Shown piece by piece: positions 34,986 to 47,504 of a stretch of DNA of 64,000 bases (position 1 is the stretch's first letter; the number at the start of each line of letters is the position of its first letter). The stretch is from assembly GCF_030272615.1 (NCBI RefSeq), contig NC_081413.1, positions 188,132,669 to 188,196,668 on the forward strand, written 5' to 3'. The position numbers and the translations under genes were made by a program. The notes beneath the pieces are model-generated. The model saw only the letters and a program-made list of their open reading frames with translations, did no database searches and had not been told where the DNA came from. Source of the stretch: Cryptomeria japonica (Eukaryota > Streptophyta > Pinopsida > Cupressales > Cupressaceae).

Positions 34986-36120
34986 TAGAGAGCCATACCA
35001 GCCTATTGTATATTGCTATTCAGGTTATGTTAGTCAGCCCCATCTAGGCAAGACAGATTACTGGAGAAGACAGCTGAACAATCTGATTGTTGTAATATGG
35101 AGACCGTATAGGGGTCTGGAGCTATGGGATGATTGGAGAGGGTAGAGGAAGGATATGTTTATGACTCATCCTCTTATTGGCAGGTTAGTGTCCATCATTG
35201 AGCGGTTCGTAGTTTCTAGGGTTATGAGGTAGTATGGTAGACCACAGGGTATATCTTAGGAGTTTATAGCATATGCCTGATATGGAGATGAGGAAAGATG
35301 AGGATGGCCTTCGAGGTTATCCTATGTGCTAAGCATGCAGGACCTAGTCGGTTTATAGTGACACCAATGGGATTATTTGGAGGATGTTGTAGATGCGGGG
35401 GTATTGCCTCAGTATATGGATTGGTTCCAGAGACATCCATTTCCTAGAGTCATAGATCCTGTAGAGCATGTGCCTCTCATAGAGGAGGCCAAGGATGAGA
35501 CACCAGCATAGGTATAGGTACTGGGTCAGGTACAGGGACAAGGATAGGTGCAGGGTTAGAGAGAAGATGCACCTAGGCGGTCAGGAGGTGATCCTGGGGC
35601 TAGTAGTAGCGGGATACTAGCTGGAGTGAGATAGCGGCAGAGAGGGGAGGGTGGATCTCTAGGGGCTGTTGGGGTTGAGGCTAGTGGTACCATGGTGATA
35701 GAGAGTTGAGGTGAGGAGGAGAGAGCATCTCCTAGGAAGGTGAGGCAGCGGAGAGATGAGCAGGGAGGTAGAGAGCTTGTGATAGAGTAGGGTGCACTAG
35801 ACGTAGTACGGTCTCTGAGGGCTAGATTGGCAGGTTTGCAGTCACAATTGACAGTGACATAGATGCAGCTGGCAGAGTGGGACTGAAAGCTTGTTGAGTT
35901 TAGAGAAGAGCGAGATACTCTCCAGCGAGAGGTTTTGCATCAAACGAGTCAGGCAACCTATTATGTTGTCGTGTATAGTGTAGCAGTCCCAGTGGCACAA
36001 CAGGTTGTCCCGTATTATCAGTATATGGCTCGATCAGAGGGAGCTAGGGCACCCAGATAGGATGTCAGTCAGCAGGCACCACCTCTTCCACCTGGCGATG
36101 AGGGAGAGGCAAAGAGATAG

Positions 36121-37663
36121 CTTGTTATATCTCTTAGATTTTGTTATATATCCCATTTTTATAGCCTATACGATTCTTGTTCCGATGAGACATTATATTT
36201 GACAATTGATATCACTTGTACTCTGAGATTATGATGATATATACAAGATCTTAATTTGATTTCATTATACTTGTGTTGATTGATTATGAGATGTCTTTCT
36301 ATATGCTTTATTCTATATGTATGCATATCTTTTCAGTGTGGATGTATGTAATGCAGATGAATATGAATGTTTATTTTTGTTTCTTTTTCATCTGCAAATG
36401 GAATATGAAAATGACTAACATAAGTAATACAAATATTTATTTTTCTTCATGCAATAATATGAATGTAAAATAAGTAATAATGAAATATATGGATCTATAT
36501 AAGATGCTCATGTATGCAGCTAACATCTCAAGTACTCAAATGAAGAAATGATGATGAAAAGGAGACCACTTAGCTGAGAAATGATGATGCTTCAAACCCT
36601 CATTCAGAAGATAAAGAGATCATTGTTATCATGCCAAAATTACTTGAAATGCCTAAAATTTAGAATGAATGCAACCTAAACCTAGTCACTGGATTTGGAA
36701 TGCTTAATTTTCATCACTGAGCATTGTACAAGCACAAAAGGCAAAATAAAGTTCCTTCCTTTTCATACGCAATATTAATTATCTTGTCTACAATGACCCT
36801 TTTTTCCTTCATATCCTTGGAGAGATTATGCATGCATCTAGATTGCACATTAAAGAAATTCCCTCAAAATAGACAAAGAAATGACTCCAACCTCCTTGTA
36901 GCATACAAATAAGTGGAGTCGAGGTATGTGTGGCGATTTCACCTTGATGTGAAGGCACTTATCACAGACACCCAGCAAATTAGATGGTTCCAGATCATCG
37001 GATGCATTCCTACAAGTAGAAAACAAAGAAAATTATTATGCCCCCAATCCTTGCTCCTCTTAGTCAAGATATACTTCCTTGAGTTACTCAGAGGGAATAA
37101 TAAGCGAAAGCTAATGTAAAAGATAGCACACAAAGAAAATTTCATGGATATCTCAAACAGTTTAGTGATTGTTTTCAGTAGTCTTATTTTGCTTGTGTAC
37201 TCAGTGATAAAACTCTTTAGTAGTTGGGAGACAAGTGACTGACTCGGAGTGGATGACCTAGTACCACTGACTGAAAGATGACTTGGTTGATACTGCTTAG
37301 GACATCTAAATTGCTCATTCGATTACCCTAAGACTAGGACATTGATCAGTTTCAAGCCACGAGCATTCTAAAAGAACCAGGATGTCACAAAAGTGACAAA
37401 AAGATATGTACAAGTGGAAGCAAAAATGCAGGAAAGCTAGAATGAAAATGGGGAATGCCAACGTTGCATTGATAGATGGAGCACTTGAGTATAAGAGGCA
37501 CCTTTTTACCAGGTTTTCACCTGCTTCGCAAATATCTTTTCTCTTTTTTATTTTCTTTTTTTTCAGGACATTTTAGGATTTTTAGGATTTCTTCAAGACA
37601 TTTTATGATTTTTAGGATTTCTTCCGGACTTTTTAGTTGTACAGGTTGCTGGAGCAGAGAATA
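36121..37663. other. Tat-2 3' untranslated region between PMD gene and pol
   Basis: The two genes converge here (PMD on plus, pol on minus). The stretch is AT-rich with no supported frame. Near its right edge, 37530-37640, is the T-rich repeat (GACATTTTAGGATTTTTAGG) also seen at 840-1080. Confidence 0.6.
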
Positions 37664-38870
37664 CTAAGTGAAGAATTTCTTCAAGTGGATGGTGTTGATC
37701 AATTCACGAATTTGTTCTCCTTCTGATGTCAAGAGTTGATAGGCACCAGAGCCAAAGATTGTCGTAACAATGTAGGGACCCATCCAATTGGGTTCAAACT
37801 TCCCTTTGTTGTCTCAAAACTATTGATTCTTAGGATTTTCTCTCAGAACAAGGTCACCAACTTGAAATTCTCGTTGTTGAACTTTTTTGTTATAACCTCT
37901 AGACATTCTCTTTTTATATGTCTGGGATGATCAAACGCCACTTGTCAACATTCATCCAGCAAATCGAGTTCTTGCAATCTAGATATTCTATAATCATCAT
38001 CAGTAACAAGACTTTGCAAAGAAACTCTTAAAGATGGTATTTCCACCTCAATAGGTAAGACTGCTTCAGACCCATACACCAAAGAAAAAGGTGTAGCCCC
38101 AGTAGGTGTTCTAATACTGGTTCTATAAGTCCATAGTGCAAGATTGAGTTGCAGATGCCAATCCTTTCCAAATTTATTTATTGTTCTGTGTAAGATAGTC
38201 AATAGGTTCTTGTTAGATGCTTCATCTTGTCCGTTACCTTGAGGGTAGTATATGGATGACCAATGTTGTTTTATTTTGAATTTTTCACAGAGTTCATCTA
38301 GATCTTTGTTCTTGAACTACCCTCCATTGCCAGTCACAATGGATGAAGGTATGCCATACCTATAGATGATATAGTTAAGGATGAACATACCTACGTGTTT
38401 ACTGGTTGCTTTGATGAGAAGAATCGCTTCTACCCACTTAGTGAAGTACTCAGTGGTAGTTATAATAAACTCGTGTTCGTTAGATTATGCGAGATATATT
38501 TGGCCAATGAGATCAAATACCCATTGTTGAAAAGGCCAATGTGTACTGAAGGGTATGAGTTCCCTTGCTGGAGCATGTATAAGGTTCCCATGTATCTGAC
38601 ACTTCTAACAATTTTTAGCAAATCTTATATCATTTTTCTCCATGTCTGGCCAGTAGTAGCCAGCCCTTAGTAGTTTCTATGCTAAAGTTAGGCTGTTTGA
38701 ATGGGATCCACAAATACCTTCATGGACCTCGGATAATGCGCATTGGGACTCTTCAGTTTCTACAAATCTAAGAAAATTACTATCCAAACCTTGCCTAAAT
38801 AGGTCGTTAGTGATGATGATGTACCATGAAGCATTTTGAATTAGGTTTCTTTTCTCATTATGAGAAAGAT
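37664..38870 (-). pseudogene. Tat-2 integrase
   Basis: The zinc-finger Cys pair and the first Asp (FDLIGQIY) are near 38520-38620; WVEAILLIKATSK follows. The second catalytic position reads IVTGNGG near 38335, Asp replaced by Gly. NGQDEASNK keeps the Glu. The tail has LNLALWTYRTSIRTPTGATP, GKFEPNWMGPYIVTTIFG and ends IHLKKFFT with TAG at 37664-37666. In-frame stops are present. Confidence 0.87.
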
Positions 38871-39420
38871 TGGCAAGGATAACTTGGTCATGCAGGTAAG
38901 ATTAAATGTGGCTATAGCGAGATGAATCATGTCCAATAATAGAATAGACCATATGGGACTCAGGAGAATCATAGGCAGGATAATGTAACTCTTCCACCAG
39001 GAATTCAAAGCAAAAATTAGATTCATGTAGCTGTGGTGTAGATGCCAAGGTGTCCATTGCATCTGTTGCTCTGTTTGCTGATCTACGGATCTGCTGAAAT
39101 AATACAAAGGTAAAGTATTTCTTGAGATCATCCACCATTCTCTTATAAGGCATCAATTTCTCATCTCTAATTTGATATATATCATTGATTTGGTTGATGA
39201 TGAGCTGAGAATCTCCATAGATGTGCAATTCAACAACCTTCCATTCGATGGCCAGCTTGATCCCATTTACCAAAGCTTCATATTCTGCAATGTTGTTTGT
39301 GCAAGGGAAGAGAATCTTGTAATCTTTTGGGATTGAATATTTTTCTATAATAAAAAGCATTCCAACACCAAAACCATGTTGAGTGAAAGACCCATCAGAG
39401 AACATCTTCCATGATCATTG
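38871..39420 (-). pseudogene. Tat-2 archaeal-type RNase H
   Basis: The frame 38902-39405 is open for 167 codons: MFSDGSFTQHGFGVGM (first acidic residue in SDGS), PCTNNIAEYEALVNG, IYGDSQLIINQIND, RSANRATDAMDTLAS. This is the second RNase H of Tat elements; it has kept its acidic residues better than the rest of pol. Confidence 0.83.
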
Positions 39421-39936
39421 AGTAAGGTGCATGATTGATTCATCTAGAAATTCTATGTGCAAAGGTTTACTGTCTTCAAGTGGAGCATCAACAAGTTGAT
39501 CTTCAATGACCTGTCCTTTGATGTCTTTGCATTCTACATATTCAATATCAAATTATGTAAGAACCATGACCCATTTAGCCAATCTTCCTATAAGTGTTAC
39601 TTTGTTGAGAAGATATTTGAGTGGATCAATCTTAGCCACCAACTTAATAGAATGTGCTAACATGTAGTGTCTTAATTTCTGTGATGAAAAGACTAATGCC
39701 AAACAAGCCTTTTCTATTATAGTATAGTTCATTTCATAAGACACCAATGTTCTACTGATATAATATATAGCTCTTCCCTTTTTATTTTCATCCTGTTGTG
39801 CCAAGAGTGCCCCCAGTGATGTATCAGTAGTTGATATGTATAGAATCAATGGTTTACCTTGAATTGGTGGCATCAATATGGGTGGATTAGAAAGATAGTC
39901 TTTGATTTGTTTTAGATGTTGTTCAAAATCTTCATC
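39421..39936 (-). pseudogene. Tat-2 RNase H
   Basis: MPPIQGKPLILYISTTD, GALLAQQDENKKGRAIYYI, RTLVSYEMNYT, QKLRHYMLAHSIKL and DPLKYLLNK, typical of the Ty3-type RNase H next to RT. It is open at 39553-39876. Confidence 0.83.
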
Positions 39937-40960
39937 CTAGGTGTATTGTACTCCTTTCCTTAATACTTTTGTGAAGGGTTGAGCTTTGTCTGCTAGCTGA
40001 GATATAAAGCACCTTATTGATTGGAGATATCCTTGTAAACTTCTCATTTGACTGATATTCTTGGGCGGAAGCATTTCTATTATGGCTTGGACCTTTTCCA
40101 GATCAACCTCAATTTCTTTCTTTGAAATTGTGTAACCAAGCAATTTCCCTAATGTTACTCTGAATGCACACTTTTTAGGATTTAGTCAGAGCTTGAATCT
40201 TTCCATTCTATCCTGTATGAGACCTAGTTCTTAGATATGTGTGGATCTCTTCATAATTTTTTCTAGGGTGTCATCAACATAATCTTCCATGTTTTTGTGC
40301 ATCATAATGTGGAAGATAGTGGTTACTGCTCTTTGGTAAGTTGCTCATGCATTCTTTAGTCCAAATCGCATGACATTCCAGCAGAAGGTTCCTCATGCAC
40401 ATGTGAAAGTTGTCTTTTCTTGATCCTCAGGAGCTATCTTAATCTGATTATAACCAGAGAATCCATCCATTAATGAATATATCTCATATCCAATAGTCAT
40501 ATCCACTATCATATCAATGTTGGGTAATGGAAAATCGTCTTTCGGACATGATTTGTTGAGATCCCTGAAGTTTGTGCAAACCCTAATAGATTTGTCTTCC
40601 TTTGATACAGGTAATATGTTTGATATCTATTCTGCATAGTCTATAGCTCTGATAAATTCATCTTTTAGTAATTTTCTAGCTCAGCTTTGACTAGCAGTGC
40701 CACATGAGGATGCATCTTACGGATTTTTCGCTTGACTGGTTTAACTCCTGGTGTAATAGAGAGATGATGCATGATGAGATCAGGATCTAGACCTGGCATA
40801 TCGGAGTATGTCCATGCAAAGTTGATCTTCTTTTCTGAAAAGAGGTTGCTGAAATCTTTTAACTCTTTTTCTGATAGTGATTGAGCTAAATGAATGATGT
40901 GTGGTGTCTCTTGACTTCCAATATTTATTGGTTGAGTTGGTTCAATCAATATTGAAGACC
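39937..40960 (-). pseudogene. Tat-2 reverse transcriptase
   Basis: The open start has NFAWTYSDMPGLDPDLIM and PVKRKIRKMHPHVALLVKAEL. Shifts follow at about 40660 and in the palm. The catalytic box MEDYVDDTLE is at 40262-40291. The connection reads MLGYTISKKEIEVDLEKVQ and QMRSLQGYLQSIRCF at 39937-40143. Confidence 0.85.
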
Positions 40961-42734
40961 TTTCCTAGAAGTGATTTGGCAACATATCAAGTATCTCACC
41001 CTTGGGTGCCTCAGAGAGGTTTTCACCCTTAGGTATGTCCTTTATTTTTACTTTTCTTTGTTCTGACACTGCCACAGTGTGGTTTTCATCATCATAACTT
41101 ATTTTTCTTTTTTTGATTTTTGCGACTGCGATACTTGATGTTTGTCTCAGTCATGTTCTCACTTCGCTCACTGGTGGAAGAGTTCATTGGTTCAACTGCA
41201 TTAAGATAGCAAGCTAATGTGTATTCATTGGTGAAGGTAGGTATACTCAAAGGTTGGTTGTAAAGAGTACAGTTAATCAGTTCAGGATGTACCAAGGTTA
41301 AATTTTGAACAGGTTCAAGGGAGTTCATGGTATTATCATCATAACTTCGAACCGACAAGTTGAGTTCTAGAAAACTACCTTACGCAGGTGTCTCGAGACT
41401 AGGAAGAGTTACAACACGATTATCAAAGTTCATGCTAATATTTAGTGGACCTAACCCAACCGACCTACTCCTAGCATCATCCCCTACTTTAGATTGGACT
41501 ACATATCATGGTGTGACAGTAACAAGGTCAATAGGCAGCATCTCAATATTCATGATGGATTAGTCATAATATGATGTCAAATAGTTGTTGTCATAAATAG
41601 AGATTCTATCAGAGCTATCAGAGTCATAAGATGAAGTTTCTGACTCTTCTTCAAGTGATTTAGTAAAAGTATGTATACTATCAATACCTACATCTTTGAT
41701 GTTGCAAGTCCCTTTGTTATTTGGTTCATTGATCACTTGTATTTGACATACCTGTTGACATCACCTTGGTGGTTCTGTTAATCCCTATCATCTTTTCCAT
41801 TCAGCTTCCTCTGGACTGATGACTAGTCCTTCTTCTATAGCTTCTAATTCTTCTTTTTTAGTTCCATATCTGATTTTTTCTAGCTCTTTAGAAGGAGGAT
41901 TTTCTTGTGCTCTTCCTTCTTTCAGCTGTTGTTCATAGTCTTCTTGTCATTTTAGTCTGATTTCTTCTATTTCCTTTTGCAAATTTAAGCGGATTTCCTC
42001 TTGTGCTTGATCTATGATATCACTTGATTCTTTAGGAGTTTCTATAGTAGGTGTATCTGAGAGATGATCTAGACCCCATTCATACTCATTTGAGTCAGTT
42101 TTTGAATCATCTACTTGTTGTCTACCTGTATATACGACTGGAATGTCCAATGGTGCAAACAACTCTTGGATTTCTTCATTTCTTCCCTCATGTCTTCTAG
42201 GATTTCTACTCCTTGTAGTATTATTGCTGATACAATTGGAATTTGCATACTAGCTACTTCTTCTCTCTTGATTGCTGATTCTTCTTGTTCATTTTCATAC
42301 TCTTCCTGAGTTTGCTGAGTATTGATTTCTTGTGATGTTGAAGGTAGTATCTTTTTCTTCCACTTAGGTTGATGGTGAGATGTATGTTTATGATCTGATG
42401 ACTTTCTTGGATTGTATCTGAGTCCAACTTTATCATTTTCAGACTTAGTTTGTAGTTGAATAGGTTCGACAATACCAACCTGATGCTTGCCTAGAGGACC
42501 GATACCTGAATATCCCATGTGTTGAATCATCTTATATCCTGGACCATATTGTGTTGGGGAAATCTCACAATGTCTTATTTCTTTGTTTGTACTATCTTCT
42601 TTGAAATGCCATTTGAGAATGGTATCCTCTTCTATTCCATTTGCAAGGGAAGTAGAGGATTGTATAAAGAGACCATCATAAATGACATTTGGAGTTGAAG
42701 TTTGTGGCTTCATAACCTTTGATGGTTTTCCCGA
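40961..42734 (-). pseudogene. Tat-2 protease-RT linker with G-patch-like motif
   Basis: A long acidic spacer, mostly low complexity (QTQEEYENEQEESAIKREE). At about 42480-42560 it reads YGPGYKMIQHMGYSGIGPLG then HQVGIVEPIQ, a recognisable G-patch core (hydrophobic and Gly spacing Y-x-x-G-x-G-x-x-G). The same place in Tat-1 and Tat-3 has related motifs. Confidence 0.65.
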
Positions 42735-43391
42735 CTATCTTGGCGATGGAGGAAGAGACATTAATGAAAGTACAGGTTCTATTTTGTATCCATCCATGCT
42801 AGTATTTGTGATTTTCAATTTCTTTTCTAAATCTTTCAGCAAAGTTTCTGAACTTTCAGCTATAGAGGCTACTCTATTATGAGGAACAAAAGCATCAACA
42901 CTCTGTGTTAATGCATTACAGGTATAGCTTGTATCAGTAGGAATACTAACTTCAACTCCGTTATAAGGAAATTTCAAGCACTGATGATATGTAGATGGTA
43001 CTACCTTCATTTCGTGAATCCATGGCCTACCCAGTAAGATGTTGTTTGAGAGAGGAAGGTTGAGAACCTGAAAGATAACATCTATTTCCATAGGTCCTAC
43101 CCTAATCGGTAATAGTACCAGACCTTTAGAGGTTCTTTCTTCTTCATCATAAGCTTTGATCGTTATTTTCTTTGTTGGATCAATGACATTTTCAGAAAAT
43201 CCTAGCTATGTTAGTAGATTGTAGGTATAAATATTCAACCCAGCGTCTCCATCTATCAAAATACGTTTAACTCAGTGTTTATGGATCATAGCTTTGATGT
43301 GTAATGGTTGGTTATGCAGGTGGTTCAGTGAATTGTCATCTTCTTTAGAGAAAGTGAGGTAATGAGGCGAAGTTAGGTGACCCACCATAGA
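42735..43391 (-). pseudogene. Tat-2 protease region
   Basis: RILIDGDAGLNIYT at about 43230-43270 is the retropepsin active-site turn, with the catalytic Asp present. It is followed by DPTKKITIKAYDEEE, LPIRVGPMEIDVIFQVL and NNILLGRPWIHEMKVVPS. Stops lie at about 43389 and 43264-43310. Confidence 0.75.
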
Positions 43392-45473
43392 TTAAAACTG
43401 ATCTATATCTAAATCTTTTGGTACATTAGTAGTGAGAAAAGCTTTGTCCAGGATCTCTCTATGAGCAGAAGAGATCTTAAGTAGTTCAAAAATGGAGATT
43501 TGAGCATTAGTTCTTTTCAATTGTTCAACGATGCTATAACCAGAAGAGGATGATGAAGCCAGTTGTTTAGATTCAGTTGTGAGTGTATCTATTTGTCTGT
43601 TTGAAGAAGTTGGTAGGTTTGATGTTGTTTGACCAGAAGTTAAGGAACTAGCTCCTTGGAGAGTAACCCTCTTTTGAGCGCAGGTCACAACATTTGTAGT
43701 TTGTGCTTGATTTCGTTTATCTTTGATTATGATCACATTGCAATATTCAGGTTGGGAAGATTCAATCATTTTGATCATGTTGTCATTTTTAGTGTAGGTG
43801 TAATTGACTTTGGCACCTCCCTTGGATTTTGAGGAATCACCTTGTTCATAAGCAGGTAAGGGATCTTTAAAAGCTTTGTGATCAGCATTAGTCATGTGAT
43901 TTCCAACAATGATTTTTCCAACGTCGATGAGATCTTGAATCTCATGTTTGAGCTTCATGCAGTTGTTTGTTGTATGACCCTTGTTTCGATGGTATTCATA
44001 GTATTCGTTTTCCCTCCACCATTTGGGTTTAAATTTTGGATCATATGGTCTAGAATTGTCTGGCAATGTTATCAGGTCATTTACCAATAAAGTTTTAAAA
44101 ACTGATTCATATGATTTGTCTAGAGGAGTGAAATCATGTTTAGGCTTTGAAAGCCAAGGTATCTCTTTAAACCATTCTTTTTATTTTTTCGAAGGATTTT
44201 CTATTGCAGTTTCAGCTGCTTTGAGTGCTTGTGTGCCGCTAGCCAAGTTAAATATTATGGATTTTTATTTTGCCTTAACAATGTCTACCACTCTGTCATT
44301 AACAACATTTATGTTGTTATCTTTGTCGTATTTCCAGTATTTGTTCTTTTCTTTAGAACTAGAACATTGTGATGTTTCTTTCCAAAGTGATATATCTCCT
44401 TTCTTTATAAGCACATCTTCCATTCTGAGGGCACTATCTACCATTTTGTTGAATGAAGGATGCACTTGCATTTGGATACTGTATTTCAATTCAGGGATTA
44501 GGTTATTGATGAAGATATTCATCTTCTTAGAATCTGGAATAGGCCGTGAATATCTAGAAAACATCTTTCTCCAACATTGAAGAAAGGTGAGAAAAGGTTC
44601 TCTTGTTTTCTGTTTGGTGTTGCAAAGCTCAATCATAGTGACTGGATGATGAATGTTATAGGAGTATTGTTGTAGAAACAATTCGATTAATTCCTCAAAA
44701 GTTTTGATTCCCATAGGTAGGCTTGAAAACCATTCCATAGCTTGTCCTCCTAAACTTCTCGAGAAAAGGCGCATGAGGTATGTTTGTTCGTGCATGAATT
44801 CCATACATAAAGCACAAAATTCTCTGACATGGTTTTGAGGATTTGCATTCCCATCATATTTGTAAAGCTTAGGAATCTCCACTCTTGAAGGGAATGGAGG
44901 CATGTAAAGGTTTTTGTCAAATGGGAGTGGGCATATCGTGTCCAAAGAATATTGTTTTGATGATTTATCCTTGTTCTTCAGTTCTATGATTTTGGTCTAT
45001 AATGCTTGTAATTATTTGTTTACCAGCACTAAAGGTGTCTCTTCCTCTTTAGTGATGAGGGTTTCAATGTCATAATCAATAGGAAGTTTAGTGCCTTGCT
45101 TTGCTAGCTCTAGAAAATGCTCTTCCTTTTCTCTAGACATGATGATCTTCATCATCTTTTGGAAATGTTTATCATTTAGACATTTATTTATAATAGTATC
45201 TATAGGTTTAGAGACTACAGATTCATTTGATAAGGAATCACTATCAGTAGCATGGTTGTTGAGGTTGTCATAAGTATCGCATTTAATAGCTTGTCTTTCT
45301 TGCCTTTCTCCAAACATGGTGGGAGATAGGGGCTGATCAAAAATTGGTATTTGTGACGATGAAGGTTTATTTGGGATGAGTTCTTCTACAAAGAATGGAT
45401 TGTCATTTGATGAAAAGGATACTCCTTTACCTTTGTCATTTTTCTTGCGAGAACTTCTGGTTTGAGTAGGCAT
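43392..45473 (-). pseudogene. Tat-2 gag
   Basis: It starts MPTQTRSSRKKNDKGKGV. The central gag domain is at 44265-44945 (PPFPSRVEIPKLYKYDG, NHVREFCALCMEF, AMEWFSSLPMG, ELFLQQYSYNI, LQCWRKMFSRY). Near 44000 is YYEYHRNKGHTTNNC, the Tat zinc knuckle C-x2-H-x4-H-x4-C with its first Cys replaced by Tyr. AQISIFELLKISSAHREIL leads into the protease. Two stops divide it into three open parts. Confidence 0.87.
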
Positions 45474-47482
45474 TTATGACTTAAATGACCAAGAGTTGGA
45501 TGTGATGTAGAAGTCAAGATCAAATTGAAGCTAGTTGTTCATTTAACGTAGTGATTTGAGAGAAGTAACTAAGATATGGTCTGGTTTCAGGAATGATCTA
45601 TCTTGTATAAGATGTTATCTAAGTTAACTTAGGCTTGATAAGTAGTTGATTGAACTAGCTGAGAGATGATCGACAAAATCGTGCAACACAACGACAGGGG
45701 TACACTATCAAGGTTATTTATGCTCAGGATTATGATTACCAGTTTTATGCTCATTGTAGACTAATATAGGCAATTTTTAATGTTTTGACTGAGAAGATTA
45801 GGAATTTGTATGACAAAGTTTGCAGACCTAGATGACAGTTCAGCAGTTTACAGACGATAAAGATAGTTTTTTGTATGAGTTGCTGCCTGATTTTGTATGA
45901 CAGTTGGCTAGACTCTAGACGACAGTTTACTGACTGTGATGTATCTTTATACGACAGACTGTAAAACACCAAATGACAATTTTTCAGATTCGTACGACAG
46001 GTTTAACAGAGCTAGATGACAAACTTTTAAGAGCAATTAGGACTTGTACGACAATAGGTATGTAGCAGGACGAAAATTTAGCAAACTCGTACAACAAAGG
46101 ATGATAGATAGAGTTGTCAATGACTAACGAAGAGCAGTTTTGGACACAGACAGAGTTTATCACTGAGTTGTTGATTAGTTTTCTCCAGTTTTAGTATTTT
46201 AGTTTCAGTTCCAGGGATGAAAACATAGTAAACACGCAAGATGTATAATAATTTCATTCACAACATGCTAACCCTATAGAAGTTGTCTTAGAGAAGAAAA
46301 TATTTGCTTGTTGACTTAGGTACACACCCAATAGCTAATCAGAATACGGTCGCTAAGTCTCACGCAATGGATTCTCAACGTCATATTAGCCGACTCCAAA
46401 TGCTAATGGGGCATGATATGGCAAGTGTCTTGGGAGAGTTACTATCTCTTTTGCACAAAGATTATCCCCCTTTTGGAGGTGAATCAAGTAGCTTCTATCT
46501 TATAGTTCTTAGTCAAAAATTTCATTTGAAATTACCCCTTGAAGTCACGCAAGCATGATTGAGGTCTATAGCCCGACAAGGTACTGAAACAAGCTATAGT
46601 CATGTAAACATGATTGAGACTGCGAGGCCCCACAAAATGCTCAATATGAGAGATCTCAAAGAGAAAAATCAAATAATCCCATCCTTTGAGACTTTAATCA
46701 CCAGAGGCCTATTTATTATAGTGAGTTGGAATGCTCAAGTCCAGCCGTACTCACTTGGGTCATTCTCACTGGGTGATTACTTTTTCCCACTGTGACAGGC
46801 CCGCTAAAGGTATACAAATCTCAAAATTTATAAATAGATTCGAGTGTCTAGATTTATTATTGTCTATAAAAGACAAGAGCATACTCTCCTACCTCTTTGA
46901 TTTTTCAGAAAACACAAAAGATAGATTTGTTCTTTAACCAAATAGCAATTTAAGTGCCTAAAAAATGAATTTAAAGAATACACGAAGTTTGGTCGATTCT
47001 CTTTTAGGCAACCTGCAAAACCAATGCATTAGTAGTCATTTTTATTTTTGATTCTTTGATAGGCATATGTTCAATTGATAAATTCTTTGACAAGCGTTTT
47101 GCAGACAATCAGTTAGGCTGAAAAAACTTTTAGGAAAATAGAAGACAGACCAGGGTTAGCGTCAATGTTAGTAAAATCTAAATTCAATTTACGAAAAATC
47201 CTGAAAAGTATATTATTTTTTGAAATGATAAAATAGAAATTTGTACGATAGAATATACCATTTCGTACGAGTATTCTCACAGGACCGAACGACAAAATAC
47301 AGAGTTAAATTGTCAGAGCAGAAACTCATACGAGTTCCTTCTCTGATCCGCACGATAAAACACATGTCTTACAAAATATCGTACGAAGAAGGACTTGTAC
47401 TCATACAATGTTTAGCAGAGGTTGTATGGACGAGACCTGAAAGATAAAAATGTGATTTTGAGGCTGAAGGATTGAATTATGA
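45474..47482 (-). other. Tat-2 leader with TGTCGTAYGA-type repeats
   Basis: Untranslated between PBS and gag. Minus-strand copies of a TTGTCGTACGA-like word cluster at 45700-46110 (CTGTCGTACGAATC, TTGTCGTACAAGTC, CTGTCGTCTAGAG, CTGTCATACAAAAT) and at 47220-47440 (CTCGTACGAAATG, CTTCGTACGATAT). Between them, 46240-46990 is unique-looking leader sequence without a supported gene. Confidence 0.65.
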
Positions 47483-47500
47483 GCCCCACGGTGGGCACCA
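47483..47500 (-). other. Tat-2 primer-binding site
   Basis: TGGTGCCCACCGTGGGGC on the minus strand, four bases inside the 5' LTR, the form commonly seen in Tat-type plant elements. Confidence 0.85.
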
Positions 47501-47504
47501 AAAA

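Larger units (their letters stand above)
25159..36120 (+). pseudogene. Antisense PMD (plant mobile domain) gene of Tat-2, spliced, interrupted by copia
   Basis: Proposed exon 1 is 25159-25388 (MSILMKALSG, ending before GTAAGT). The intron is 25389-25934. Exon 2 runs 25935-26522 and resumes at 34986 after the copia insertion. The join gives QRGHIELCGFGYLLQ in phase. PMD motifs follow: LAERFHSEHNTFYLPIGEMT, TPEDVYRILRI, then after the insertion REPYQPIVYCYSGYVSQP and VVSRVMR. The C-terminal part has a hydrophilic linker and a coiled-coil-like heptad run (LRARLAGLQSQL, EFREERDTLQREVL). PMD proteins include MAIN-type nuclear proteins that help silence transposons; transposon-borne PMD genes have no settled function. 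Exon 2 has 19 in-frame stops counting the last (14 TAG, 5 TGA, no TAA) but no frameshift in about 1.7 kb. Confidence 0.75.

Noticed and set aside
26146-36120. Stop-codon readthrough or recoding in the PMD gene
   Set aside because: The same stop spectrum appears in unrelated dead elements here; decay by C-to-T change explains it more simply.
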